A stretch of 64,000 nucleotides of DNA from Deltaproteobacteria bacterium (GCA_002719955.1 PBFW01000060.1:20573-84572); one strand, 5' to 3'; positions 56,022 to 64,000 are shown, numbered from the stretch's first letter. Program-made: numbers and translations. Notes: generated by a model not told the origin, from the sequence alone.

Positions 56022-57926
56022 TTACCCCTCGTAGAGTTTCCGGATCTCGTCCGTGAGCTCACCGATCTTGAAGGGCTGCCCCTCGATCTTGTTGAGGGTA
56101 TGAATGTCGATCAGGAATTTCGCGCGCAGCAGCATCGCGAGATGTCCATCCGACAGCTCGGGCAGCAGAATCTTCTCGAAGCGTCTCAATACTTCCTCGA
56201 GGTCGCTCGGAAACGGATTCAGGTGCCGAAGATGGATCTGTGAGACGGCGAGGCCCTCCGCGCGAGCTTCTTCGACCGCCGCGGTGATCGATCCCTTCGT
56301 GCCGCCCCAACCGACGACGAGCAGTTCGCCGCTATGCGGTCCGTCGATTTCGATCGGGGGAATCGAGTCTGCGACGCCCTCGATCTTCTGTTTGCGTAGC
56401 TCGATCATCTTGGCATGGTTGTCCGCGTCGTAGATGACGTTGCCCGAGCCGTCCTGCTTTGTCAGGCCGCCGATGCGGTGTTCGAGACCGGGTGTCCCCG
56501 GGATCGCCCACGGGCGCGCCAGGGTCTCAGGATCTCGGGCATAAGGTTGAAACTCGTTGCCCTCGCTCGCAGACGCGAATACGATCTCCGTTCGCTCGAG
56601 AGAATCGACTTCTGGGATTAGCCACGGTTCCGACGAATTCGCGAGATAGCCGTCGGAGATGACGACCACCGGTGTCATGTATCTGACGGCGATTCGGAAG
56701 GCTTCGAGCATGGTGTGGAAACAGTCGCCGGGGGTACTCGGCGCCAGCACGGGGAGGGGGCTCTGGGAGTGGCGTCCGTAGAGCACGGCGAGTAGATCCC
56801 CCTGCTCGGTCTTGGTCGGGGAGCCGGTCGATGGACCGGCGCGCTGGACGTTGATGGCGACGAGCGGCAATTCGACCATCACCGCAAGTCCGAGGGCCTC
56901 CTGCTTGAGGACAAAACCCGGCCCGCTCGAACAGGTGACGGCGAGTTGGCCGGCGAAAGCTGCCCCGATGGTCGAGGAGACCGCCGCGATCTCGTCTTCG
57001 GCCTGAAAGGTCTTGAGCCCGAAATGTCTGAAACGAGCCACCTCGTGAAGAACCTCACTGGCGGGCGTGATCGGATACGCGCCGAGGAAGACTTCGCGAT
57101 CCATCTGGACGCCCGCGGCGACGATGCCCCAGGCCAGGGCCTGATTGCCCGTGATATTCCGGTAGGATCCGGATTCGATCTTCGCGGAGGGCACGACGAA
57201 GGAAGCGGGGAAGAGTTCCGTCGTTTCGCCGAAGGCAAAGCCTGCGCGTAGGGTACGAATATTGCCCTCGAGCACATCGCCCCTGAACTTGCCGCCGAGC
57301 CAGCGCTCGGTCGCCTCCATCGGTCGGGCATAGAGCCAGCAGAGTACGCCGAGCGCAAAAAAATTCTTGCAGCGATCGATTTCGCGCTGGCTCAGTTCGA
57401 GTCCCTGGAGCGCTTCACGATTCAGTGTTGTGAAGGGGATCTCGACGAGTTGAAAGCGCTCGCGCAGATCGGGGAGGGGATCGTCTTCGTAGCCGGCGCG
57501 TGTCAGCGATTTGGCGCTGAAGGAGTCGATATTGACGATCACCATTCCACCCGGTCTGACATCGTCGACGTTGGCGCGAAGCGCAGCGGGGTTGAAGGCG
57601 ATCAGGACGTTCGGGCGATCCGCGGGCGTGTGAATATCGTGACTCGAGAAATGGATCTGGAATCCCGATACACCTGCCATCGTGCCGGCGGGTGCGCGAA
57701 TTTCGGCGGGAAAATCTGGGAACGTCGACAGGTCATTCCCGGCGAGCGCGGTCTCGTCGGTGAACTTCGTGCCGGTGAGCTGCATCCCATCACCGGAATC
57801 GCCTGCGAATCGGATCGCGACACTCTCGAGTCGTTCGGAAGGCTTGGTTCTTGCGGAAGGGCTGGTTGTCACGCTGGGCTGTCTCGCAATATTCGTGTCC
57901 GCCTCATGGATGGACATCGTCTGCAT
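56022..57926 (-). CDS. korA: 2-oxoglutarate:ferredoxin oxidoreductase alpha subunit, gamma-alpha fusion
   Basis: A 634-residue subunit. Residues about 30-210 are the gamma-type domain (VAIRFAGDSGDGMQLTG, FPDFPAEIRAP), fused to the alpha pyrimidine-binding domain (GNQALAWGIVAAG, YPITPASEVLHE, FQAEDEIAAVSSTIGAAFAG, CSSGPGFVLKQEALGLA) and a C-terminal transketolase-like domain (LLVVGWGGTKGSITAAVEE). ATG 57926 and ATG 57917 are both plausible; GTG 58007 would add 27 residues. It is transcribed before korB. This gamma-alpha form is common in aerobes and microaerobes that use KorAB in the TCA cycle. Confidence 0.93.
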   Translation of the reverse strand: MQTMSIHEADTNIARQPSVTTSPSARTKPSERLESVAIRFAGDSGDGMQLTGTKFTDETALAGNDLSTFPDFPAEIRAPAGTMAGVSGFQIHFSSHDIHTPADRPNVLIAFNPAALRANVDDVRPGGMVIVNIDSFSAKSLTRAGYEDDPLPDLRERFQLVEIPFTTLNREALQGLELSQREIDRCKNFFALGVLCWLYARPMEATERWLGGKFRGDVLEGNIRTLRAGFAFGETTELFPASFVVPSAKIESGSYRNITGNQALAWGIVAAGVQMDREVFLGAYPITPASEVLHEVARFRHFGLKTFQAEDEIAAVSSTIGAAFAGQLAVTCSSGPGFVLKQEALGLAVMVELPLVAINVQRAGPSTGSPTKTEQGDLLAVLYGRHSQSPLPVLAPSTPGDCFHTMLEAFRIAVRYMTPVVVISDGYLANSSEPWLIPEVDSLERTEIVFASASEGNEFQPYARDPETLARPWAIPGTPGLEHRIGGLTKQDGSGNVIYDADNHAKMIELRKQKIEGVADSIPPIEIDGPHSGELLVVGWGGTKGSITAAVEEARAEGLAVSQIHLRHLNPFPSDLEEVLRRFEKILLPELSDGHLAMLLRAKFLIDIHTLNKIEGQPFKIGELTDEIRKLYEG

Positions 57927-58390
57927 CGTTTTGAGCGGGATGAATATTTCGGTTCGATCGTTATAGGGGCGAATCTTTTGGTCCGAGGCACCCGCACCGC
58001 GGGACACGAAGGACGGGTCCTCCCGCGTGTCTCTCCACGACCTGACCTCAATGCCCCCCGGCGTTGCCGGTTTTCAACTGGCTCGATCTGGCTCGACCCG
58101 ACTTATTCCGACTTACTTCCGACTTTTCCCAACCTGTTCCGATGCACCTGCATCGAGGGTTTTTCTCATCAGCGTGATTCGAACCAGGGTGCTCTGCCGG
58201 GATGCCCCAGAGCCATTTCGCCTCCACGCCTTGGGGGATTGTATCCTGATCACGGGCGCGCGAAAGACCTCCAGCTCGCCTCTCAGAAGTGAATTATCGA
58301 GGGGAAAACGGCTTTCCGGACCCGCGCTTCCGGGGCACCGCTGCCGCCCTATGACGCTCAAGATTCCGGCGTCGAGGCCGATGCAAGGAC
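57927..58390. promoter_or_regulatory. Divergent korA / hypothetical-gene region with phased repeats and hairpins
   Basis: 464 bases without a convincing gene. CTGGCTCGA(T/C) occurs twice in tandem (58078-58097), followed by three copies of CCGACTT at 58098, 58108 and 58119, spaced 10-11 bases, about one helical turn. CGATGCA-CC-TGCATCG at 58140-58155 is followed by a T5 run (58160-58164). A strong hairpin GCTCTG...CAGAGC lies at 58191-58213 inside a longer pair GCGTG (58172-58176) / CACGC (58225-58229). A tRNA-like GGTTCGAATC on the minus strand is discussed under rejections. Confidence 0.45.
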
Positions 58391-59197
58391 ATGTTCCGAC
58401 GTCTGTCCGAACCCCTGCCCCTGTCCGAAGCAAGCCTGCTCGCGTTCAGGCCGGCGCTGAATGCGCCCGTGTTGAACGTGGGATTCCTGCCCGTCGGCCC
58501 GGCGCGTGGGGCCGTCGTTGTCTTCGCGGAGGAATGGGGGGGGATCGGCGTAGCGATCGGGACCCGAGCCAGCGAGGGTGGACAGGTCGTGGTCTTCCGG
58601 AATCAGCAATCGATCGAGCCGGACGTGACGGTCGCTGTGGCGATGGAGCCGGCCCTCGCCGAAGCGGAGCGTATGGGCTTCCTCTTCGATGAGGATCTCG
58701 TGGCCAGCGGCCAGCCTGGACAGGGAAGGGCCGACGCGATGGCGCTCTGGGGACGGCTGATGGGTGAGATCGAAATTCCCCCGCCGATCGGAGCGGTGTC
58801 GCAGGCACCCGTTGGCAGCGATTCCGGTACGGATCTTTCTATTCGGCTCGACTCCGGTCTCACAGGCGCGGTCGAATCCATCGTGGAACTCGTTCTCGAG
58901 GATGTCGCAGAGGTCGAAATTCCGGAGATCGCCCTCGAATCCAGGGTGCCGGCCTCCCCCCCGGCAGCGATCGCAGCTCCTCCGCAGCAGGCTCCGCCTC
59001 AGTCGGTCGCACCGCCTCAGCCGCTGCTCACGAAATTTCGCCACGCTGACGAGGCCCCGGGTGAGTCGAGTGGCATCGGTGATGAGAGCGGGTCGGTGGC
59101 CGCGAGCGGTTCACAGCTTGGCCGTATCCCGCTCGTCCGCGTGCGACGCGGCACGAAACGCGTGCCCTACCTGGCCAGACTGCTTTCGAGTTTCTGA
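58391..59197 (+). CDS. Hypothetical protein
   Basis: A 268-residue protein without a recognised domain. The N-terminal 130 residues look globular (GPARGAVVVFAEEWGGIGVAIG, MEPALAEAERMGFLFDEDLVA). A long Pro/Ala/Gln-rich linker follows (PASPPAAIAAPPQQAPPQ) and a short basic C-terminus (VRRGTKRVPYLARLL). No signal peptide or membrane segment is seen. AAGGAC directly before the ATG is closer than ideal for a ribosome binding site. It lies 31 bases before the TPR lipoprotein gene and may be co-transcribed with it. Confidence 0.65.
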   Translation: MFRRLSEPLPLSEASLLAFRPALNAPVLNVGFLPVGPARGAVVVFAEEWGGIGVAIGTRASEGGQVVVFRNQQSIEPDVTVAVAMEPALAEAERMGFLFDEDLVASGQPGQGRADAMALWGRLMGEIEIPPPIGAVSQAPVGSDSGTDLSIRLDSGLTGAVESIVELVLEDVAEVEIPEIALESRVPASPPAAIAAPPQQAPPQSVAPPQPLLTKFRHADEAPGESSGIGDESGSVAASGSQLGRIPLVRVRRGTKRVPYLARLLSSF

Positions 59198-59228
59198 AGC
59201 TGCGGCGCGTGCGCTCGCATGGAGAAAA

Positions 59229-60065
59229 ATGGAAATGCTGCCTCGACACACCTTGCACGAAAGCCTGTCCCGCTTGCTGGCGACCGCCCTTGCGGGGCTG
59301 ATGCTGCTGATCGGCGGGGCCTGTGCGACGGCGACGAACTATTCGAATCATGATCCCTCGGTCGTTTCCGAGGCGCGGGCCAAGCGAGATCTCGGAATCG
59401 GCTACCTATCCAGTCGGCGGACGGCCTTGGCGATCCGGGAGCTGATGGCCTCGCTCGACCTCGATTCGACTGATCCCCAGACCCACCTCTGGCTGGGAGA
59501 GGCATATCGTCGCAAGGGTCAGGCCGCGAAAGCGGAGCATTTCTTGTTCGCCGCGCTCGATCTCGCTCAGGGTCAGAAGGAGGTCCAGACCGAGCAGGAG
59601 GCGCGTCTGAACCTATCGGCTCTGCTCTCGCAGATCGGGCGCTACGCCGACTCGCTCCCCTATTGTGAGGCGCTCGCCTCCGACCCGACCTTTTCCACGC
59701 CCTGGCGCCCGCTCTCCAATTGCGGCTGGGCACTCATGAAGCTCGGCCGGCTCCCCGAGGCGCGTCAGCATTTCGAGGATGCGCTCGACTTCTTTCCGCA
59801 CTTCGGTCCCGCCCTGTTGAATCTCGGCATTCTCGAAGCGCGGGAGGCCCATCCCCTCGCGGCGGTGAGGATGTTCGACAAAGCGCTGGATTCCGGACGC
59901 CTGTGGGCCTCCGGGCACGCCGAAGTCAACTACCGGCTGGGCGAGATCTACATTGCGCTCGGACGGCGTGGCAAGGCGGTCGAGCATTTTCGCGCCGCGG
60001 CCAAGATCGCCCCCGAAGCGGATTGGGGATCGCAGTCGCAGGCATATCTCGACCTGCTGCCCTGA
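59229..60065 (+). CDS. TPR lipoprotein, PilF/PilW-like
   Basis: A 278-residue lipoprotein with a basic start, hydrophobic core and lipobox LIGGAC (Cys near residue 34). Five or six TPR units follow (LGIGYLSSRRTALAIRELMASL, THLWLGEAYRRKGQAAKAEHF, LGEIYIALGRRGKAVEHFRAAA). Its organisation resembles PilF/PilW pilotins that place the type IV pilus secretin in the outer membrane; no pilus gene is present here, so this is a family resemblance only. ATG 59229 places the signal peptide correctly; the longer in-frame reading from 58764 overlaps the preceding gene. Confidence 0.88.
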   Translation: MEMLPRHTLHESLSRLLATALAGLMLLIGGACATATNYSNHDPSVVSEARAKRDLGIGYLSSRRTALAIRELMASLDLDSTDPQTHLWLGEAYRRKGQAAKAEHFLFAALDLAQGQKEVQTEQEARLNLSALLSQIGRYADSLPYCEALASDPTFSTPWRPLSNCGWALMKLGRLPEARQHFEDALDFFPHFGPALLNLGILEAREAHPLAAVRMFDKALDSGRLWASGHAEVNYRLGEIYIALGRRGKAVEHFRAAAKIAPEADWGSQSQAYLDLLP

Positions 60066-60121
60066 GTCCTCGCTGACGCGGGCCAGCCCCGCGCTGCTAC
60101 CCTGACCCCGTACGGGGTGGC

Positions 60122-60793
60122 ATGATCGATCACGAGACAGCGGAGCGGATCGCGAGCGGTGCCGAACCGTCGCGCGCGGATCATTCGGGCGATCGACCGG
60201 TCCTCGAGAGCCCGCTGCTGGCCGGTCCGGATCTCCCCGAGGTGGTCGGGTCGAGTTCGATCGGTGGATACCTCCGGCATCAGCGAGCCCTGCGTGGCAT
60301 TTCGATCGACGAACTCAGCTCCATCACGCGGATTCCGCTCCGCTCGCTCCAGCGCCTCGAGAGCGGCGAGTTCGATGGGGAGGCCGATGGTTTCGTTCGG
60401 GGCTTCGTGCGGACCGTCGCGACGGCGATCGGGCTCGATGCGGACGACACGATCTCGCGCATGCTCAAGGAGCCCGCGGTCGGGGTCTGGGAGCGTCATC
60501 AGTCGCGCCGTCGACTCAAGCAGGTCTTTGCGGCGGTCGTACTGGTCGTGATCGGGCTCATCAGCTTCCTCGTGATGCAGGCGGGTTGGCGTTTGCTCGT
60601 GGGATCGAGTGCCGAAGACCCGGGTCGGGAGATCGTCGTGTGGCGCGATCCCGTGCGGTTGCTGGCCGAAGCGAGTGGAGCGGAAGTCGATCCCGCCGGC
60701 GAGATCGACCCCGCTCAGGGCACTCGGCTCGAGACGCTGCACACGCCTTCTTCTGCCACGTCCCTTCCCGGCGTGGTGGCACTGGAACCCTGA
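60122..60793 (+). CDS. RodZ-like helix-turn-helix membrane protein
   Basis: A 223-residue protein. Residues about 46-118 form a RodZ-type HTH (IGGYLRHQRALRGISIDELS, IPLRSLQRLESGEFD, FVRGFVRTVATAIGLD). A basic segment (RHQSRRRLKQ) and one membrane helix follow (VFAAVVLVVIGLISFLVM). The periplasmic part is only about 70 residues and lacks the DUF4115 beta domain of full RodZ, so this is a shortened form. RodZ-like proteins link MreB to the envelope. It lies between the TPR lipoprotein and recO; its stop precedes the recO start by ten bases. Confidence 0.88.
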   Translation: MIDHETAERIASGAEPSRADHSGDRPVLESPLLAGPDLPEVVGSSSIGGYLRHQRALRGISIDELSSITRIPLRSLQRLESGEFDGEADGFVRGFVRTVATAIGLDADDTISRMLKEPAVGVWERHQSRRRLKQVFAAVVLVVIGLISFLVMQAGWRLLVGSSAEDPGREIVVWRDPVRLLAEASGAEVDPAGEIDPAQGTRLETLHTPSSATSLPGVVALEP

Positions 60794-60803
60794 GGCGTTG
60801 GGG

Positions 60804-61613
60804 GTGCCCGCGCTGCGCTGTGAAGCCCTTCTGCTTCGGTCGGTCGATTTCGGCGAGTCCGATCGAATCGTCCATCTCTTGACCGCGGATGGAGGCCGAT
60901 TGACGGCGATAGCGAAGGCCGCGCGGCGCAGCCATCGCCGCTTCCCCGGAACCCTCGATCTGTTCAATCACCTCGCAATCGACGGCCGGGTCAAGCCGCG
61001 GGCGACGATGGCTTTTCTCGAACGTGCGAAACTGGTCCACCCCTTTCTCGGCTTGCGGACGGACCCCGCACGCTATGCCCTTGCGAGCTTCCTGACCGAG
61101 ATGCTCGATCGGCTGTCGCCGGAGGGGATCGTTGGGCCGGAGGCGGAGCGGATCTTCGAGTTCGCGATCGAAAGCTTGCGCTTGCTGGAGAGGACTCGCC
61201 CGACGCCTTCGCTGCGCTTGTTACTGGAATTGCGCGGCCTCGACGCATTGGGGCTGCGTCCCGAATTCGGTCGCTGCGTTCGTTGTGGCCGAGTCGCAGG
61301 AGAAGGGATTGCCCGCGACCATCGCGTCCATTTCCACGTCGCGGACGGAGGCATCGTCTGCACCGCCTGCGGGGTTCGCCTCGAGGGCCTGATCCCGATC
61401 GAGATCGGCACGCTGAGGAGTCTCAAGGCTGGTTTGGCGAGTCCCGCGGACCGACTCGACCGCATCGCATTGGGGGCGAGGATGCTCGCTCAGGCGGCGC
61501 GCGTCGTGTTCCGGTTCCAGCGCTACCACGTCGGCGTCGAGTTGCGCAGCGAGCGATTTCTCGACGAGATGCTCCCGGTCGTTGGCCACGAGTCGACGGC
61601 GCCACCGGCCTAA
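60804..61613 (+). CDS. recO: DNA repair protein RecO
   Basis: A 269-residue RecO, which helps load RecA on SSB-coated gaps with RecR. The N-terminal OB fold is recognised by CEALLLRSVDFGESDRIVHLLT and TAIAKAARRSHRRFPG. A helical domain follows and contains a zinc-ribbon with CVRCG and CTACG. GTG 60804 is chosen because RecO similarity begins there; the earlier in-frame ATG at 60609 overlaps the HTH gene in an Arg-rich reading. A weak TGAGG stands upstream. Confidence 0.93.
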   Translation: MPALRCEALLLRSVDFGESDRIVHLLTADGGRLTAIAKAARRSHRRFPGTLDLFNHLAIDGRVKPRATMAFLERAKLVHPFLGLRTDPARYALASFLTEMLDRLSPEGIVGPEAERIFEFAIESLRLLERTRPTPSLRLLLELRGLDALGLRPEFGRCVRCGRVAGEGIARDHRVHFHVADGGIVCTACGVRLEGLIPIEIGTLRSLKAGLASPADRLDRIALGARMLAQAARVVFRFQRYHVGVELRSERFLDEMLPVVGHESTAPPA

Positions 61614-61646
61614 GCGGTATCGCGACTCGAAACGATCCCGGCGCTC

Positions 61647-61913
61647 TTATGCGAACACAACCGAAATGACCTGTATCAGGAAATAGACACCGACGAGGCC
61701 GAAGACGAGGGTGATCCCCGAGCCGATGAGGGTGACGTTTCCGAGCTTGACCTCCCGGGCGGGCAGGGTCGCGCGGGCGCATTGGGCGGCGGTGGCGAGG
61801 GCGAGGGCGGCGAGCAGAAGCATCGCCTGGACTGTTAAACGACCGGATTCGTCTTCGAAGAGAGCCCATACGATGCCAAGGGCGTCGCCGATCCCCTTGA
61901 ACGTTTCCACCAT
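61647..61913 (-). CDS. Small membrane protein, two helices
   Basis: An 88-residue protein with two predicted membrane helices (LTVQAMLLLAALALATAAQCA and LIGSGITLVFGLVGVYFLIQVISVVFA). AAGGGAAG lies about seven bases before the ATG on the minus strand. No family is recognised. It runs convergent to recO and divergent from glyS. The hydrophobic pattern and ribosome binding site support expression. Confidence 0.65.
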   Translation of the reverse strand: MVETFKGIGDALGIVWALFEDESGRLTVQAMLLLAALALATAAQCARATLPAREVKLGNVTLIGSGITLVFGLVGVYFLIQVISVVFA

Positions 61914-62313
61914 GACCAGACTTCCCTTTCGGTTGGATTCCGACGCGGTTTGGTTCGAGAACTCCCGAGCGGGAGCGAGCGACCTGAACGCTGATGAGTG
62001 ACGTCCGAGAATCTACCGGAGGTGGTGGTGGGCCGCAGCTTCCGATGCGGCGAGGGATGGTCGGGGCAGTGGCCGCGCGGTGGACTCACGCCGGTGTGAC
62101 CCATGCCCGTGGGTGGAAGCCTCGACCCCGCGACCGGAATACGGGATACTCCGGTGCCGCAGCTGCCGGGCGATCCTCTAGCGAGAGATCGTGCCGGCCG
62201 AGCCCGCCCCGGTTCGATGACAGATTCCGCCCCCTTGAGGGGGCGGGGCAACCAACACTCAATAATGGAAAGACCCCTTCCAGCGTCTTGTCCATCAGGG
62301 TTCCATAAATCAC
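61914..62313 (+). promoter_or_regulatory. glyS upstream region with a strong GC hairpin
   Basis: 400 bases without a convincing gene; small open frames here are Arg/Pro-rich and lack ribosome binding sites. CCGCCCCC-TTGA-GGGGGCGG at 62227-62246 forms a perfect 8-bp stem with a tetraloop, 67 bases before the glyS start. No U-tract follows. It may be a leader structure affecting glyS expression. I do not recognise a T-box specifier or a glycine riboswitch. Confidence 0.45.
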
Positions 62314-63690
62314 ATGTCCGAACAGACTTCCAATGCCTCCTCTCCCGATGAAGGGGATCGCGAGCGCCATCCTCTCGCAATGGAGACCCTGGTCTCCCTG
62401 TGTGCCGCGCGTGGATTCATCTTCCCGGCCAGCGAGATCTACGGCGGCATCGCCGGATTCTGGGATTATGGTCCCCTCGGCGTCGAACTCAAGAACAACC
62501 TGAAGGCGTTCTGGTGGCGTCGGATGGTTCGTGAGCGAGAGGATGTCGTGGGCATCGACAGCGCGATCATTTCCCATCCGAAAACATGGGAGGCGAGCGG
62601 CCACGTTGAGAATTTCAGTGATCCGATGGTTGATTGTCGGACGTGCAATCGCCGTTTCCGATCGGATCAGCTCGATGGGGAACGCTGTCCGGAGGCGCCC
62701 AAGAAGAGGGCGGTCAGAGATTGTGACCTGACCGAGGCGCGGGAGTTCAACCTGATGCTGCGGACGGAACTCGGCGCCTCCGTGGATGAGTCGACGACCG
62801 CCTATCTGCGGCCAGAGACCTGCCAACCGATCTTTTCGGGTTTCAAGCGCGTCCGCGAATCCGCCCGTCAGAAGGTCCCCTTCGGCATCGCCCAGATCGG
62901 TAAGGCATTTCGCAACGAGATCACCCCACGCAATTTCACATTCCGGTCTCGCGAGTTCGAACAGGCGGAGATGGAATTTTTCTGCCATCCGAGTGAGCGC
63001 GAGAAATGGTTTGCCCATTGGCGCGAGTTCCGGCTGCAATTCCACAGGGATCTGGGCTTCGACGATCGTCTGCTGCGCACGCGGCCCCACGCGCCGGATG
63101 AACTGGCCCACTACGCGAAGGCCGCGGACGATATCGAATTCCTGTTCCCTTTCGGCTGGCAGGAAATCGAGGGCATTCACGATCGTGGCGACTGGGACCT
63201 CACCCGACATACCGAGTATTCCGGAAAGGAGCTCGCCGTCACCAACGAGCAGACCAAGGAACGCTTTACGCCGATGTGCATCGAGACCTCGGTCGGAATC
63301 GATCGGACGACACTCGCTCTCCTCGTCGCAGCGTATACGCTCGAGCAACTGGAAGAGGGAGAGGAGCGTACCGTACTGCGTTTCCACCCGGCGCTCGCGC
63401 CGATCAAGGCGGCCGTGCTGCCACTCTCGAAGAAGCTGGCCGAGCCCGCGCGAGCGCTCAATCGCGAACTCTGTGGGCAGTTCAACACTTTCTACGACGA
63501 GGCGGGCAATATCGGTCGCCGCTACCGGCGCCAAGACGAGGTCGGCACGCCCTTCTGTGTCACCTACGACTTCGATTCCGCTGAGGACAACTGTGTCACG
63601 GTGCGCGAGCGGGACACGATGAATCAGGAGCGTGTCCCGATGGCGGGCCTGGCCCATCATCTGCGAGATCGTTTGGAGGAGGGGCTGTGA
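62314..63690 (+). CDS. glyS: Glycyl-tRNA synthetase, single-chain (alpha2) type
   Basis: A 458-residue class II synthetase of the homodimeric type found in archaea, eukaryotes and many bacteria, not the alpha2beta2 bacterial form. Features: LCAARGFIFPASEIYGGIAGFWDYGPLG at the N-terminus, a zinc-binding-like CRTC element, motif 2 region FGIAQIGKAFRNEITPRNF, motif 3 near IETSVGIDRTTLALL, and the anticodon-binding domain ending near the C-terminus. Length is normal. Its TGA overlaps the GTG of the Lys-rich gene. Confidence 0.96.
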   Translation: MSEQTSNASSPDEGDRERHPLAMETLVSLCAARGFIFPASEIYGGIAGFWDYGPLGVELKNNLKAFWWRRMVREREDVVGIDSAIISHPKTWEASGHVENFSDPMVDCRTCNRRFRSDQLDGERCPEAPKKRAVRDCDLTEAREFNLMLRTELGASVDESTTAYLRPETCQPIFSGFKRVRESARQKVPFGIAQIGKAFRNEITPRNFTFRSREFEQAEMEFFCHPSEREKWFAHWREFRLQFHRDLGFDDRLLRTRPHAPDELAHYAKAADDIEFLFPFGWQEIEGIHDRGDWDLTRHTEYSGKELAVTNEQTKERFTPMCIETSVGIDRTTLALLVAAYTLEQLEEGEERTVLRFHPALAPIKAAVLPLSKKLAEPARALNRELCGQFNTFYDEAGNIGRRYRRQDEVGTPFCVTYDFDSAEDNCVTVRERDTMNQERVPMAGLAHHLRDRLEEGL

Positions 63691-64000
63691 GCGCCCGCAG
63701 GGGATCCGCTGCGAAAGACAAGAAGTCGGCGACCAAGAAGGCCTCCGCGAAGAAGCCAGGCAAGAAGAAGGCGGCGGGGAAGCCCGCGGGCCGCAAGAGC
63801 ACCAAGAGGGTCGCGAAGAAGAGCGCAAAAAAAACCGCGAAGAAGAGTGTCAAGAAGGCTGCGAAGAAGAGCGCCAAGAAGGCGGTGAAGAAGAGCGCCA
63901 AGAAGGCGGTGAAGAAGAGGGCCAAGAAGGCGGTGAAGAAGAGGGCCAAGAAGGCGGTGAAGAAGAGGGCCAAGAAGGCGGTGAAGAAGAGGGCCAAGAA
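63687..64000 (+). CDS. Lysine-rich histone-H1-like repeat protein, 5' part
   Basis: The frame starts at GTG 63687, overlapping the glyS stop (GTGA), with GGAGGAGGGG just upstream, and runs off the window. The 104 visible residues are almost only Lys, Ala, Val, Arg and Ser in KKSAKKAV / KKRAKKAV units. From about 63880 the DNA is a 24-bp tandem repeat differing only in GCG/GGG-type changes. Such tails resemble histone H1 C-terminal domains and bacterial AlgP- or Hc1-like DNA-binding proteins. Nothing can be said of the missing part. The complementary strand gives a spurious Leu/Phe-rich frame. Confidence 0.8.
   Translation, partial: MSARRGSAAKDKKSATKKASAKKPGKKKAAGKPAGRKSTKRVAKKSAKKTAKKSVKKAAKKSAKKAVKKSAKKAVKKRAKKAVKKRAKKAVKKRAKKAVKKRAK
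63880..64000 (+). repeat. 24-bp tandem repeat coding for KKRAKKAV units
   Basis: At least five near-identical units (core AAGAAGAGGGCCAAGAAGG) follow one another to the window end. Differences between units are single bases. The array is in frame and so can expand or contract by eight residues at a time. Confidence 0.85.

Noticed and set aside
58165..58230. Possible tRNA on the minus strand (GGTTCGAATC, a T-loop-like sequence)
   Set aside because: The flanking T-stem bases (CCTGG and CACGC) do not pair, and no anticodon arm or acceptor stem could be built. The nearby GCTCTG/CAGAGC hairpin is kept as a structured element only.
57450..58692. Long plus-strand frames opposite and beyond the korA start
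   Set aside because: They are the complement of korA or read through repeat-rich intergenic DNA, are Arg/Ser-rich and lack ribosome binding sites.
61994..62351. Two plus-strand frames upstream of glyS
   Set aside because: Arg/Pro/Gly-rich composition, no Shine-Dalgarno and overlap with the glyS start suggest chance frames in GC-rich DNA.
63596..63997. Minus-strand frame rich in Leu, Phe and Ala (repeated ALFFTAFL)
   Set aside because: It is the complement of the Lys-rich repeat gene; the plus-strand frame has a coupled GTG start and ribosome binding site.

Overview
High-GC (mid-60s percent) bacterial chromosome with tightly packed genes, many ATGA/GTGA stop-start overlaps and strong Shine-Dalgarno motifs. 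Gene content (XrtA-type exosortase polysaccharide locus, several sigma-54 response regulators, trmFO-xerC-hslV-hslU, ferredoxin-dependent 2-oxoglutarate oxidation, single-chain glycyl-tRNA synthetase) suggests a Gram-negative organism of the former Deltaproteobacteria (Myxococcota/Desulfobacterota-like). That placement is an inference. I see no insertion sequence, prophage, rRNA, tRNA or CRISPR array.

Layout. 1-4.9 kb: a small zinc-ribbon protein, then the translation operon rpsP-khpA-rimM-trmD-rplS, then yraN (minus) and rsmI. 4.9-11.3 kb: a heparinase II/III-like protein, ligA (minus, TTG start), and a soluble histidine kinase with a sigma-54 response regulator. 11.4-30.9 kb: an exosortase/exopolysaccharide region. 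On the minus strand lie wecB, the exosortase, epsI and a family-4 glycosyltransferase. Divergent to them on the plus strand lie a second sigma-54 regulator, a Wza-like lipoprotein, an outer-membrane barrel, a Wzz-like chain-length protein, an XrtA-type ATPase, a tyrosine kinase, a WecA-like transferase, a UDP-sugar dehydrogenase, a Crp/Fnr regulator, a PrsT-like TPR lipoprotein and a LysM protein. 31.1-38.5 kb: dprA, trmFO, xerC, hslV, hslU and a REC-GAF-GAF regulator. 38.6-40.5 kb: argB and argF.

40.7-48.1 kb: the least familiar stretch. It encodes a J-domain/TPR protein, an Hsp70 lacking the C-terminal lid, a small TPR protein, a PAS protein resembling a degenerate kinase, an Asp-box lipoprotein and a diguanylate cyclase. 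The first four are translationally coupled or almost so. The J-domain protein and the small TPR protein share a roughly 47-residue module, which argues for one functional unit.

48.2-58 kb: aspS, then TCA-cycle genes: mdh, sucC and sucD on the plus strand; an MFS transporter, korB and korA on the minus strand. KorAB would make succinyl-CoA with reduced ferredoxin, SucCD would convert it to succinate with NTP formation, and Mdh would interconvert malate and oxaloacetate. 58.4-64 kb: a hypothetical protein, a TPR lipoprotein, a RodZ-like HTH membrane protein, recO, a small membrane protein, glyS, and the start of a lysine-rich histone-H1-like repeat protein cut by the window end.

Intergenic regions hold several structured elements: four alternating complementary heptamers before rpsP, a Crp-like palindrome before the Crp/Fnr gene followed by an intrinsic terminator after it, tandem repeats before the second sigma-54 regulator, and inverted repeats before mdh, glyS and between korA and korB.
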